Origin: Bacteroidota bacterium
GTDB taxonomy: Bacteria; Bacteroidota; Bacteroidia; Bacteroidales; JAADGE01
Length of the DNA stretch: 41,901 nt
Direction of reading: 5' to 3'
Assembly: GCA_024277895.1 (NCBI GenBank)
Contig: JAJRUH010000106.1
Location: 1 to 41,901, forward strand
Shown here one piece after another: positions 1-7,657 of the stretch (its first letter is position 1; every line of letters starts with the position of its first letter). The notes below the pieces were generated by a model. That model did no database searches. It was given only the letters and a program-made list of their open reading frames with translations, and was not told where the DNA came from. The position numbers and the translations under genes are program-made.

Positions 1-67
1 GGCAGGATTCGAACCTGCGACCCACAGCTTAGAAGGCTGTTGCTCTATCCGACTGAGCTACGAGACC
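1..67 (-). tRNA. tRNA-Arg (anticodon TCT), 3' end cut by the window edge
   Basis: Read on the minus strand, the 5' acceptor strand GGTCTCG begins at 67. It is followed by a D arm (AGCTCAGTCGGATAGAGC), an anticodon stem ACAGC/GCTGT enclosing loop CTTCTAA (plus strand 29-35), and the TPsiC arm GGTTCGAATCC. The anticodon TCT (plus strand 31-33) reads AGA, arginine. The 3' acceptor strand lies outside the window. Confidence 0.93.
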
Positions 68-122
68 GTTTTTCGGACTGCAAAAATAATAAAAATTATT
101 AATCAGCAAGTTATTTAATGAA

Positions 123-1085
123 TTATTCTTGTTTTTTTTCAATGATATATTCGATAAATTCCGGTGAGATTTGTACAGATTTAATAAATTCAGGATAGGA
201 ATCTATATTAACTTTTAATTTTTTTGCGTGTTTGTTTTTAATATCATTATAATCAACGGAAAGTTTAATATCTTTAGTATTTACAAACTTAAATTGACTG
301 AGAACAACTTTGTATGTAACGGTTATTTCATCAGGGAATGTGATTATTTTTAAGCTGTCAGGGCAGTTCTTAACTTGTAACGGGATACTGACGGAATTTT
401 CGGTATATTTTTCGACAGGTATTATTATTTTAACTTTATTCGCCGAAAATCTGACATTGTTTACAGGTTTTATTTTAGCAACTGTTTTCAGAGTGTCGTT
501 CAAATTCGGAAATTTCATAGCTTCTGTTTCGGCAAATAAAATTCTTTTTATTGTTTTTTCTGTTCCGGAAACAATAACACTGTCAGGTATAATCTTAATT
601 TTATCTGACTGCATATAAAGAGCTTCGCAAGAAAAATCAATATTTGCTTTTACAGGAACTTCTTTTGTCGAAAGTTTTTCAACTTTAAAAAAAATTTTCT
701 CCGGATCAACGGCCACAATGTTTATACCTTCCGCATCAGGAAAAAATTTATTTGATAACAGTTGTGTTGATAATATTAGTTTTGATTTATCATTTTTATC
801 TTTAACAGCATATTTTTTAATGCTTATTTCAAGAGGATGATGAGAATTTCCTGTTTGTCCTATTAAATCATAACCGTATGCTTTCACTGTAACGAGTAAT
901 TTCTCGGGAACGGAGGAAGTTGGTCTGAGATCTTCAGGAAAATCAATAAACTTTACATTATAATCAATTTTTGTGGTATATGTGCGGTTCATAGCACTTA
1001 AAAACCAAAATATTGCTGAAATAACAACAAAAACCGAAAATATCATCAGTCGTTTTCGTGATATTTTCGGTTTTCTTGAATTCAT
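123..1085 (-). CDS. YbbR-like domain protein (CdaR-type), membrane anchored
   Basis: This 320-residue protein has a basic N-terminus, one membrane segment at about residues 14-32, and then several beta-rich YbbR-like repeats (for example around residues 40-120 and 130-220). YbbR/CdaR proteins in Firmicutes sit outside the membrane and regulate the diadenylate cyclase CdaA. In Bacteroidota the same family is normally found beside yajC and nusB, as here, and its function there is less clear. It starts with ATG at 1085 and is the last gene of the leftward nusB-DUF1573-yajC-lipoprotein run. The family assignment is from topology, repeat character and gene order. Confidence 0.8.
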   Translation of the reverse strand: MNSRKPKISRKRLMIFSVFVVISAIFWFLSAMNRTYTTKIDYNVKFIDFPEDLRPTSSVPEKLLVTVKAYGYDLIGQTGNSHHPLEISIKKYAVKDKNDKSKLILSTQLLSNKFFPDAEGINIVAVDPEKIFFKVEKLSTKEVPVKANIDFSCEALYMQSDKIKIIPDSVIVSGTEKTIKRILFAETEAMKFPNLNDTLKTVAKIKPVNNVRFSANKVKIIIPVEKYTENSVSIPLQVKNCPDSLKIITFPDEITVTYKVVLSQFKFVNTKDIKLSVDYNDIKNKHAKKLKVNIDSYPEFIKSVQISPEFIEYIIEKKQE

Positions 1086-1108
1086 TTTAGTATAATTTTC
1101 AGCAGAAA

Positions 1109-1660
1109 TTATTTTTTACTGAAAGTCATTGAAATATTATTATTGTCACTTATAACATTCCCGTCGCCGTCAGTATGTGAAGAAACCGTTGATTGTGTTA
1201 ATATTAATTCGTCTTTTGCCAAACGATTTATCATATATGTTCCTATTCCCGAAAATGTTATTGCAACTTTATTTTTGTCGGAATTTGCCCAAAACCAATA
1301 ATCTGTTTTTTCAGTTTTTTCGCTGTCTTCAACTTCAGTTTCGTTATAAGTTCCTTCTTTATTAATATTTATTTCGTATGAATAAGGATAGGAAGTTGTT
1401 TGAGTCCCGAAATCGTCTTGTTCCGTATATTTCATTGTTGTTCCGTCAAAAACCCGGGTTTTTGTTGTTGTATAAGTTGCGGAACCGCCTTTGATAACGT
1501 GTACATTCGTTTCATTCATTGAACCCAGAACCCAGTCTGCCGTAATTCTTGCATCTCTTGACATAAACGAAAATGCAGGATCGTCAGCACCTTTTTTACA
1601 AGACGAAAATATTGTTGCAATTCCTAAAACGGAAATCACTAATAATTTTTTAAGTTTCAT
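1109..1660 (-). CDS. Small lipoprotein of unknown function
   Basis: A 183-residue protein with a lipoprotein signal peptide: MKLKKLLVISVLG, then a lipobox ending ATIFSSC with the acylated Cys at about residue 21, followed by KKGADD. The rest is beta-rich with many Thr and charged residues and suggests a lipocalin-like or single-domain beta fold. It sits between yajC and the YbbR gene with 23-25 bp gaps and so is probably co-transcribed with them. That place is usually empty in Bacteroidota, so it looks like an insertion into a conserved housekeeping run. I do not recognise the family. Confidence 0.7.
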   Translation of the reverse strand: MKLKKLLVISVLGIATIFSSCKKGADDPAFSFMSRDARITADWVLGSMNETNVHVIKGGSATYTTTKTRVFDGTTMKYTEQDDFGTQTTSYPYSYEININKEGTYNETEVEDSEKTEKTDYWFWANSDKNKVAITFSGIGTYMINRLAKDELILTQSTVSSHTDGDGNVISDNNNISMTFSKK

Positions 1661-1685
1661 ATAATTTTAAGTTTCAGTTAAAAAA

Positions 1686-2006
1686 TTAACGTTGCATCAT
1701 TAGTCCTGCGGCATCTTTAATAATTGCATTTTTATCAATTTTCAAAAGAGTTCCTTCTGATTCGATAATTACGGAATCGTCTTTAATTGCATTTACTTTG
1801 CCTTGAATACCTCCGATTGTCATCACTTTGTCGCCTTGTTTCATTTCACTTCTGAATTTTGCAACTTCTTTTCTTTTTTTCATTTGCGGGCGTATCATAA
1901 AGAAGTAAAATACTACTACGATAATTCCCATAAAGATTAACATTTGCATAGGGTCGCCTTCTTTTCCTTGGCCTGCCAGTAAAAGTACTGAATTTAATTG
2001 TGTCAT
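1686..2006 (-). CDS. yajC: YajC, Sec translocon accessory subunit
   Basis: At 106 residues it has the usual YajC length. A short N-terminus leads into one membrane helix (about residues 24-41, MLIFMGIIVVVFYFFMIRP), directly followed by the family signature RPQMKKRKE and a small cytoplasmic beta domain (GDKVMTIGGIQGKV, then a DDSVIIES segment). YajC associates with SecDF at the inner membrane and aids protein export. The stop of DUF1573 lies only 3 bp upstream of its ATG, so the two are translated from one message. Confidence 0.93.
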   Translation of the reverse strand: MTQLNSVLLLAGQGKEGDPMQMLIFMGIIVVVFYFFMIRPQMKKRKEVAKFRSEMKQGDKVMTIGGIQGKVNAIKDDSVIIESEGTLLKIDKNAIIKDAAGLMMQR

Positions 2007-2009
2007 GTT

Positions 2010-2459
2010 TTAATAATTTAATGTGTTATTATTTTTAATAAAAGCCGTTAAAATTAATAATATTTTGCTTGTATCAGCATTTGTTTCAACGGTAATTGTT
2101 TTGTAAATATTGTTTCTGAATCCCCGGCTGTCAAAAGTAACTTTTATTTTTGATTCTTCTTTCGGTAAAACATCTTTTTTATCATATTTCGGAACTGTAC
2201 ATCCGCAATCGGTGATTATTTTTGTTATTTTTAAGGGTGCTGTTCCCGTATTTTTATATCGGAAACTGCATTCAACTATTTCTCCTTCTTCTAATGTCCC
2301 GAAATCATACGAATTATTTTCAAACTTAATAACAGGTTTTCCTGAATATTTAATTTTTACTACTTGCTTATTCTCATTTTTCTGCTCATTACAGGAGAAT
2401 GAAATACTTAAAAAAGTTGCAATTATTATTATGTTTATTATTTTGTTATAAGATACCAT
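2010..2459 (-). CDS. DUF1573 domain lipoprotein
   Basis: A 149-residue protein with a signal peptide and a lipobox-like FLSISFSC (Cys at about 23). The mature part is one DUF1573 Ig-like domain with its typical motifs: YDFGTLEEGE, then FRYKNTGTAPLKI, then DCGCTVP and the late GFRNNIYKTI strand. These proteins are abundant in the Bacteroidota envelope and resemble ASPM-SPD-2-Hydin folds; no reaction is known. It lies between nusB (7 bp upstream) and yajC, the standard order for this phylum. Confidence 0.85.
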   Translation of the reverse strand: MVSYNKIINIIIIATFLSISFSCNEQKNENKQVVKIKYSGKPVIKFENNSYDFGTLEEGEIVECSFRYKNTGTAPLKITKIITDCGCTVPKYDKKDVLPKEESKIKVTFDSRGFRNNIYKTITVETNADTSKILLILTAFIKNNNTLNY

Positions 2460-2466
2460 TATAATA

Positions 2467-3408
2467 TTATGCCAATCCTCGTCCGGTTTTAATAAAAAAT
2501 TCTTCTTTCTTCAGATATATAATAACTTTCTCGAGTATGCCGTTAATAAAACCTCCGCTTTTATCTGTTCCGAAAAGTTTTGCTAAGTCAATATATTCAT
2601 TAAACGTAACATTTACGGGTATAGAAGGAAATTCTATAATCTCTGAAATCGCTGTCATTAAAACTATTTTTTCAAAATCAGCAATTCGTTCAATATCCCA
2701 GTTTACAACATTATTTTTAATAATATCGGTATATTCGTTTTTGTGTATCAGTGTGTTTCTTAGCAAATTAACCGCAAATTCCTTATCTTCGGGTTGTTTA
2801 AATTTTTCCGGAAATATTAAGCTTTCGGGTTGATGATTTTTAATATTATCAATTGTATGGGTTAATTTAAGAAGAATAAAATCAATATCATTAATCCAAA
2901 AAATACTTTCTTCTTCTAAAACCGTGTATAATTCTTTGCAATTAAATAATAATTCGGAAAAAATAAATTTTAAAATGCGTTTGTCGTTCCTGAAATTATC
3001 ATCTTTTTCAAAAAGGTAAATTTTAAAAATTTCTGAATCTTCAAGTGTTTTATATATTTTTTTGATTAATTCCGGTCGGTTACTCCAACTTAGTTTTTTT
3101 TCGTTAATTTGATTTTTATATGATTCGGACTCAGTTATAAGTTTAATAATTCGGTTATTTATAAATTTGAGATTCGGATTTTTTTCCTCTTCACTTGCAA
3201 ATTTTTTGCTTTTTCTGATATCGATAATTTTTTCGGCGTATGCCTTTAAATCTTCAAGCAACAATAAAAGATACCAATATAAATCATATGTTTTTTGTAT
3301 GCTGAAAAGGAGTTCGTTCTCTGCTTTTTGCAAAGAATTTGTTTCTTTTTTTAATTGAGCATATACAACTTGCAGAACTTTAATTCTTAATACTCTTCTG
3401 TTTAACAT
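2467..3408 (-). CDS. nusB: Transcription antitermination factor NusB (long Bacteroidota form)
   Basis: At 313 residues it is about twice the length of the E. coli protein, as is usual in Bacteroidota, where an extra N-terminal helical part precedes the RNA-binding domain. The opening MLNRRVLRIKVLQVVYA and the C-terminal block around residues 205-300 (FAVNLLRNTL, DWDIERIADFEKIVLMTAI-like, PVNVTFNEYIDLAK, GGFINGILEKV) are diagnostic of NusB. It binds boxA RNA with NusE in rRNA antitermination. It is the first gene of the leftward run. Confidence 0.92.
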   Translation of the reverse strand: MLNRRVLRIKVLQVVYAQLKKETNSLQKAENELLFSIQKTYDLYWYLLLLLEDLKAYAEKIIDIRKSKKFASEEEKNPNLKFINNRIIKLITESESYKNQINEKKLSWSNRPELIKKIYKTLEDSEIFKIYLFEKDDNFRNDKRILKFIFSELLFNCKELYTVLEEESIFWINDIDFILLKLTHTIDNIKNHQPESLIFPEKFKQPEDKEFAVNLLRNTLIHKNEYTDIIKNNVVNWDIERIADFEKIVLMTAISEIIEFPSIPVNVTFNEYIDLAKLFGTDKSGGFINGILEKVIIYLKKEEFFIKTGRGLA

Positions 3409-3460
3409 TCTTTAATCTGAAAATTTTTGCAAAGATAGTTTTAAATTGCTAAGGTAAAAA

Positions 3461-4564
3461 TCAATTCTTTTTATTTTTATTCATAATATTTGATTGTAAA
3501 CGTATTGACTCTCGATGAACAAGTTGTAAAATTCGTTTAATAAATTGATTGTCTATCCCCAGAGTTTTTCCGAAATCTTGCCGGGTTTTTGAAATATCTA
3601 ACCAACGTTTCAACTGGAAAATGCTCACATTGTTTTTTAATTTATATTTTCCGATGTCTTCGGTAATTTTCATACGTTTGTTAAGCAATTCAATGAGTTG
3701 AAAATCAATAGAATCGATTTGATCTCTGTATTGTTCTAAAATATCCGTAAATTCTGTATCATTCGAAGTTGATTTTCTGAATTTTAAGTTCTTAAGTAAT
3801 GTGTTTAAATCCGACGGTGTTAATTGTTGTTGTGCATCGCTTAAAGCAACATCGGGGTTGATGTGTGTTTCTATCATCAATCCGTCAAAATTTAAATCAA
3901 GTGCTTTTTGTGCAATATTTTTTATATATTCCCTTTTTCCGGCTATATGGCTGGGGTCGTTAATCAGCGGAATATCAGGAAATAAACTTTTTATTTCAAT
4001 TGCCAATTCCCATTTCGGAAGATTTCTTAAATTAATATTCTCGAAAGGATAAAATCCGCGATGGATTACACCTATATTTTTAATTCCGGCTTTTTGAAAA
4101 CGTTCTATTGCTCCTGCCCATAATTTAATATCCGGATTTAACGGGTTCTTTATTAAAACGGGAATATCAACTTCTTTTAAAGCATCGGCAAGTGCCTGAA
4201 CAGAAAAAGGATTTGCGGTAGTTCTTGCACCTATCCAAATAATATCCAAAGCATCTCTGTTTTTGAGACAAATTTCAATATGTTCCGGAGTAGCAGCTTC
4301 GGTTGTTGTTAAAAGTCCGGTTTCTTTTTTTACTTTTCGCAGCCATTCAAAAGCCGGTTCTCCTATACCTTCAAAAGTTCCGGGACTTGTTCTGGGTTTC
4401 CATATTCCGGCTCTGAACACTTTAACTTTTTTACACTCGGAGATTTGTTCGGCGGTTTCGATAACTTGTTTTTCTGATTCGGCACTGCAAGGACCTGCAA
4501 TTATAAATAAATCGCCGTTTTTTCTCGGTAAAAAAAGTTTATTTGCAGCGTTTTCTTCGGGCAT
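3461..4564 (-). CDS. Bifunctional 3-deoxy-7-phosphoheptulonate synthase / chorismate mutase
   Basis: Residues 1-260 are a type I-beta DAHP synthase, which condenses phosphoenolpyruvate with erythrose 4-phosphate as the first shikimate-pathway step. Motifs are IAGPCSAES, KPRTSPGTFEG, IHRGFYPFEN, DPSHIAGKREY and IETHINPDVALSDAQQQL. Residues about 275-367 form a helical chorismate mutase domain (YRDQIDSIDFQLIELLNKRM, then EDIGKYK). C-terminal fusion of the mutase is characteristic of Bacteroidota and suggests feedback by prephenate. I chose the ATG at 4564 over a TTG four codons upstream because the reading MPEENAANKLF is typical. The product is 367 aa. It stands alone, 52 bp from nusB. Confidence 0.93.
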   Translation of the reverse strand: MPEENAANKLFLPRKNGDLFIIAGPCSAESEKQVIETAEQISECKKVKVFRAGIWKPRTSPGTFEGIGEPAFEWLRKVKKETGLLTTTEAATPEHIEICLKNRDALDIIWIGARTTANPFSVQALADALKEVDIPVLIKNPLNPDIKLWAGAIERFQKAGIKNIGVIHRGFYPFENINLRNLPKWELAIEIKSLFPDIPLINDPSHIAGKREYIKNIAQKALDLNFDGLMIETHINPDVALSDAQQQLTPSDLNTLLKNLKFRKSTSNDTEFTDILEQYRDQIDSIDFQLIELLNKRMKITEDIGKYKLKNNVSIFQLKRWLDISKTRQDFGKTLGIDNQFIKRILQLVHRESIRLQSNIMNKNKKN

Positions 4565-4614
4565 TTTTTTTTGCAAAAATAAAGAAACTATTTAAGCATA
4601 GTTATTTTTTTTAA

Positions 4615-4622
4615 TAAATTTG
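4615..4622 (+). promoter_or_regulatory. Candidate -7 box (TAAATTTG) for the RlpA-like gene
   Basis: TAAATTTG matches the Bacteroidota -7 consensus TAnnTTTG and lies 28 bp before the ATG at 4651. No clear TTG box was found at the expected -33 distance, so support is partial. Confidence 0.4.
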
Positions 4623-4650
4623 TGATAATAATATTCAGAATATATTTTTT

Positions 4651-5043
4651 ATGATACAGAGAACAATAATTTTTGTTTTAGTAAGCGGATTTTTAATTGC
4701 CGGTTCGTGTTCCGTAAGTAAAGATAAAAAAGAACTTGCAAAATATGAATTTTATCAAAAAGGCGAGGCAAGTTGGTACGGTCCCGGGTTTAACGGAAAA
4801 AAAACCGCAAGCGGCGAAATATTTGATATGAATAAAATGACGGCGGCACACAGGAAATTACCGTTCGGCACAAAAGTTAAAGTTACTAATCTTAATAATA
4901 ATAAAAGTGTTGTCGTAAGAATAAATGACAGAGGACCTTACAAAAAAGGAAGAATTATTGATTTGTCAAGAAAGGCGGCAATTCAAATCGGTTTGGCAAA
5001 ATCCGGTGTTGCTCCGGTAAAAATTGAAATATTAAAAAAATAA
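4651..5043 (+). CDS. RlpA-like septal ring lytic transglycosylase (small lipoprotein)
   Basis: A 130-residue lipoprotein with lipobox FLIAGSC (Cys at about 20). The rest is one double-psi beta-barrel domain with the RlpA signatures GEASWYGPGFNGKKTASGE, AAHRKLPFGTKVKV and VRINDRGPYKKGRIIDLS. RlpA cleaves peptidoglycan strands that lack stem peptides and acts in the envelope. There is no SPOR domain, as in many short Bacteroidota members. It is followed 5 bp later by the macrodomain gene, so the pair is probably one transcript although no functional link is evident. Confidence 0.87.
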   Translation: MIQRTIIFVLVSGFLIAGSCSVSKDKKELAKYEFYQKGEASWYGPGFNGKKTASGEIFDMNKMTAAHRKLPFGTKVKVTNLNNNKSVVVRINDRGPYKKGRIIDLSRKAAIQIGLAKSGVAPVKIEILKK

Positions 5044-5048
5044 TTGAT

Positions 5049-5555
5049 ATGGACGACAGAATTGAACTTTTCAGAGGGGATATTACCGTGTTGAATGTTG
5101 ATGCAATTGTAAATGCCGCAAATAACAGTTTGCTGGGCGGCGGTGGTGTTGACGGAGCCATACACCGAGCAGCAGGAAAAGAATTGCTTGAAGAATGCAG
5201 ACTTCTGAACGGTTGTGCAACCGGAGATGCAAAAATAACGAAGGGATATAATTTGCCCGCAAAGTATGTAATTCATACGGTAGGTCCTGTTTGGTCGGGC
5301 AGGGAAGAGGATGCACAATTATTGAAAAGTTGTTATATCAGGAGTTTGGAAATTGCTTCGGAAAACGGAATAAAAACGATTGCATTTCCGAATATCAGTA
5401 CAGGTGTTTATCGTTATCCGAAAGACGAAGCAGCCGAAATTGCAATAAACACAGTAAATGATTTTTTGAAGAATCATTCAATACCCGGAAAAATCATTTT
5501 TGTTGTTTTTGATGATGAAAATTACCGAATTTACAAAAACCTGTTGAATGGCTGA
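5049..5555 (+). CDS. Macrodomain protein, O-acetyl-ADP-ribose deacetylase type
   Basis: A single 168-residue macrodomain of the MacroD/YmdB type. The N-terminal GDITVLNVDAIVNAANN segment binds ADP-ribose, followed by the LLGGGGVDGAIHRAAG loop and, near residue 115, the second ligand loop ISTGVYRYPKDEAA. The family hydrolyses O-acetyl-ADP-ribose and removes mono-ADP-ribose from acidic residues in the cytosol. All expected loops are intact. Its TGA overlaps the first codons of the next gene, suggesting translational coupling. Confidence 0.92.
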   Translation: MDDRIELFRGDITVLNVDAIVNAANNSLLGGGGVDGAIHRAAGKELLEECRLLNGCATGDAKITKGYNLPAKYVIHTVGPVWSGREEDAQLLKSCYIRSLEIASENGIKTIAFPNISTGVYRYPKDEAAEIAINTVNDFLKNHSIPGKIIFVVFDDENYRIYKNLLNG

Positions 5556-6111
5556 TGAAAATTTAATGAAAAATCTTTTAATTGTCGGCGGAGCAACAAG
5601 AAATGTCGGAAAAACTAAATTTATTGAGAATATTTTGAAAAAATTCGGCAGCAAACGCAAAATCGTTTCATTAAAAATAAAAACAATTTATCCCGATGAT
5701 ACTTTTTTTCACGGAAAAGATGAAAATCCTTTGAAAGAAGATGAAAAATGCAGAATCAGAGAAATTAAAATTACGGATAATAATCAGGATGCAGAAAGAA
5801 TGCTGAGAGCCGGTGCTTATAAAGTGTTTTATATTAAGTCCGAAATTAAATTTTTAGACCGTGCATTTAATGAGTTTATGAAAATGATTGATAATGACAG
5901 CTTAATTATTTGTGAATCAAACAGCTTGAGATTTATTATAAAACCTGAGATATATTTGTTTTTAAAGATGAATAATACTGATGAAATGAAACCGAGTGCC
6001 GAAAAACTTATCAGTTTAGCCGATAAAGTTATTTTATCTGACGGACAAAAACATAACTTTGATTTTAATTTGCTGAGAGTCAGCGGATATTCTTGGCTGT
6101 TAAAAGAGTGA
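5548..6111 (+). CDS. Small P-loop NTPase, MobB-like
   Basis: A 187-residue protein with a Walker A motif GGATRNVGKT near the N-terminus (residues 15-24), a later beta strand DNDSLIICESNSL that could hold the switch or Walker B region, and a C-terminal ADKVILSDGQ segment. This layout resembles MobB and related molybdopterin-guanine dinucleotide proteins, but no mob or moa gene is nearby, so substrate and role are open. The ATG at 5548 overlaps the macrodomain stop by 8 bp; an in-frame ATG at 5566 is an alternative start that avoids the overlap. It converges with the gene ending at 6116. Confidence 0.65.
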   Translation: MADENLMKNLLIVGGATRNVGKTKFIENILKKFGSKRKIVSLKIKTIYPDDTFFHGKDENPLKEDEKCRIREIKITDNNQDAERMLRAGAYKVFYIKSEIKFLDRAFNEFMKMIDNDSLIICESNSLRFIIKPEIYLFLKMNNTDEMKPSAEKLISLADKVILSDGQKHNFDFNLLRVSGYSWLLKE

Positions 6112-6115
6112 AATT

Positions 6116-7645
6116 TTAAAATCCCGCAACTTTAATACTTACACGTCTGTTTTGAGCTCTGCCTCCCGGAGTATCTAATCGAGATTTAGGCTCTGAATTC
6201 GATACGGCTCTGATTTTAATACGTTTTTCAGATAATCCGTTTTTTATGAGATAAGCGGCAACCGCTTTTGCACGAGCTTCCGAAAGTTTTCTTCCGTCAT
6301 ACGTAAGAGCTTCCATATCGTCTGTATGACCGTCAATTTCAATAATAACATCAGGATTAAGGAATAAAGTTGCTATTAAATTATCTAATTCGGCATGTGC
6401 AAGAGCTGATAATTCTGTATTTCCCGATTTAAATCGCAGATTTTCGGTTTTAATTTCTTCATCTATAAATATTTTTCTCAACAAAACATCCCTGTTTACA
6501 TTATCGAATGTTGTAATTTGATTAATGTACAAATTTTCCGTGTATGTCCAATATCCTTTTGCTTTAACTTTAATATTGTAGTTATCTCCTGCAAAGAAAG
6601 AAGTGAAATAAACGCCTGTTCTGCGGCTTGATGCAGTTTCTGATATCAGTTCGTGTGTTTTGTTATTATATATTGAAACAACGGCATGGAGCGGCAACAA
6701 AGAATTTGCGTCTTTTATAATTCCTCTTAAATTTGTTTGTTTGATTACTTTAATATCATCAATATTGAAGTTTTTATTGGTTTCATCTTTATCAGAAATA
6801 AGAAAATCGCTTTCATCAAAATGAATCTTTCGTTCTTTCTCGTCAAAATCAAAACTTAATTCAAATTGTTTGTATCCGTTAAATTTAACAATGTAAAATT
6901 CTTGCCTCAAATCAAAATGTTCACGGAAGATGTTATTTATTTTTACTTTATAATAATCCGAAACAGGGATATACATTTCAAAATAGCCGTCTTTATCTGT
7001 TAAAACAGAATATGTTTTACCATTACCTTCAACGGTAATTTTAATATTATCTAAAGGAATATCTCCGAGAGCCGAATGTTTAGAACGGTGCAGGTTTATT
7101 TTTCCGAAAAGTTTATTTCGTTCCATAAACGGAATATACATTACCGTATCTTTGTTTGCCGAAAATTTTTTAACGGAGCCTTCAGATTCAAATTTTTCGG
7201 TTTGAACATCTTGCGGAATATAATTAATTAAATATGTTCCTTCTGCAATGTTGTCGTATTCTATTTTGCCTTCTTCATTTGAATATAATTCGTTCGATAA
7301 GAATTCTCCGTTATAGTTTTTATTTTTCAAATCTTGTTCGGGGTATGCTCTGTTTATATTAACAAGAACGTCGGGTACACCGGGTTCGTTTGCATCGTGA
7401 ATTCTGTTTCCGTTCAAATCTTTATAAAAAACAGCAGTGTATTTATAATATTTTATACGCGGTTGTTGTATGTCAAAGGATTTTTTTATTCCGAATTCAA
7501 AATATGAAGAAGAGAATGTGTTTGACCCTGAATTGTTATTAACTCTGTGAAAAGATGATGTATTTAAGAAATTGACTTCCCAACCCTTGCCCGCAAGCCA
7601 GCTTATTCCGGTATTTAAGTTAATTCTGCTGCTTTTTGATGACAA
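6116..7645 (-). CDS. C-terminal part of interrupted barrel / SdrD-like / OmpA protein (putative usher-like)
   Basis: This 509-residue stretch continues in the same frame as the gene ending at 7658; only TAA and four sense codons separate them. Its first about 60 residues look like the last strands of an outer-membrane barrel (INLNTGISWLAGKGWEVNF). Then come an SdrD B-like repeat with the calcium-loop motif FYKDLNGNRIHDANEPG, two or more carboxypeptidase-regulatory-like beta domains, and a C-terminal OmpA peptidoglycan-binding domain (EIDGHTDDMEALTYDGRKLS, then EARAKAVAAYL). The only upstream start in frame is TTG at 7645, with no signal peptide behind it. On its own it could not be exported, so I treat it as a fragment of one gene spanning 6116-9691. 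Confidence 0.8.
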   Translation of the reverse strand: MSSKSSRINLNTGISWLAGKGWEVNFLNTSSFHRVNNNSGSNTFSSSYFEFGIKKSFDIQQPRIKYYKYTAVFYKDLNGNRIHDANEPGVPDVLVNINRAYPEQDLKNKNYNGEFLSNELYSNEEGKIEYDNIAEGTYLINYIPQDVQTEKFESEGSVKKFSANKDTVMYIPFMERNKLFGKINLHRSKHSALGDIPLDNIKITVEGNGKTYSVLTDKDGYFEMYIPVSDYYKVKINNIFREHFDLRQEFYIVKFNGYKQFELSFDFDEKERKIHFDESDFLISDKDETNKNFNIDDIKVIKQTNLRGIIKDANSLLPLHAVVSIYNNKTHELISETASSRRTGVYFTSFFAGDNYNIKVKAKGYWTYTENLYINQITTFDNVNRDVLLRKIFIDEEIKTENLRFKSGNTELSALAHAELDNLIATLFLNPDVIIEIDGHTDDMEALTYDGRKLSEARAKAVAAYLIKNGLSEKRIKIRAVSNSEPKSRLDTPGGRAQNRRVSIKVAGF

Positions 7646-7657
7646 GTTATTTATGTA

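Noticed and set aside
6116-7645. An independent gene starting at TTG 7645
   Set aside because: It begins in mid-barrel, has no signal peptide, and is in frame with the upstream part, so a broken single gene explains it better.
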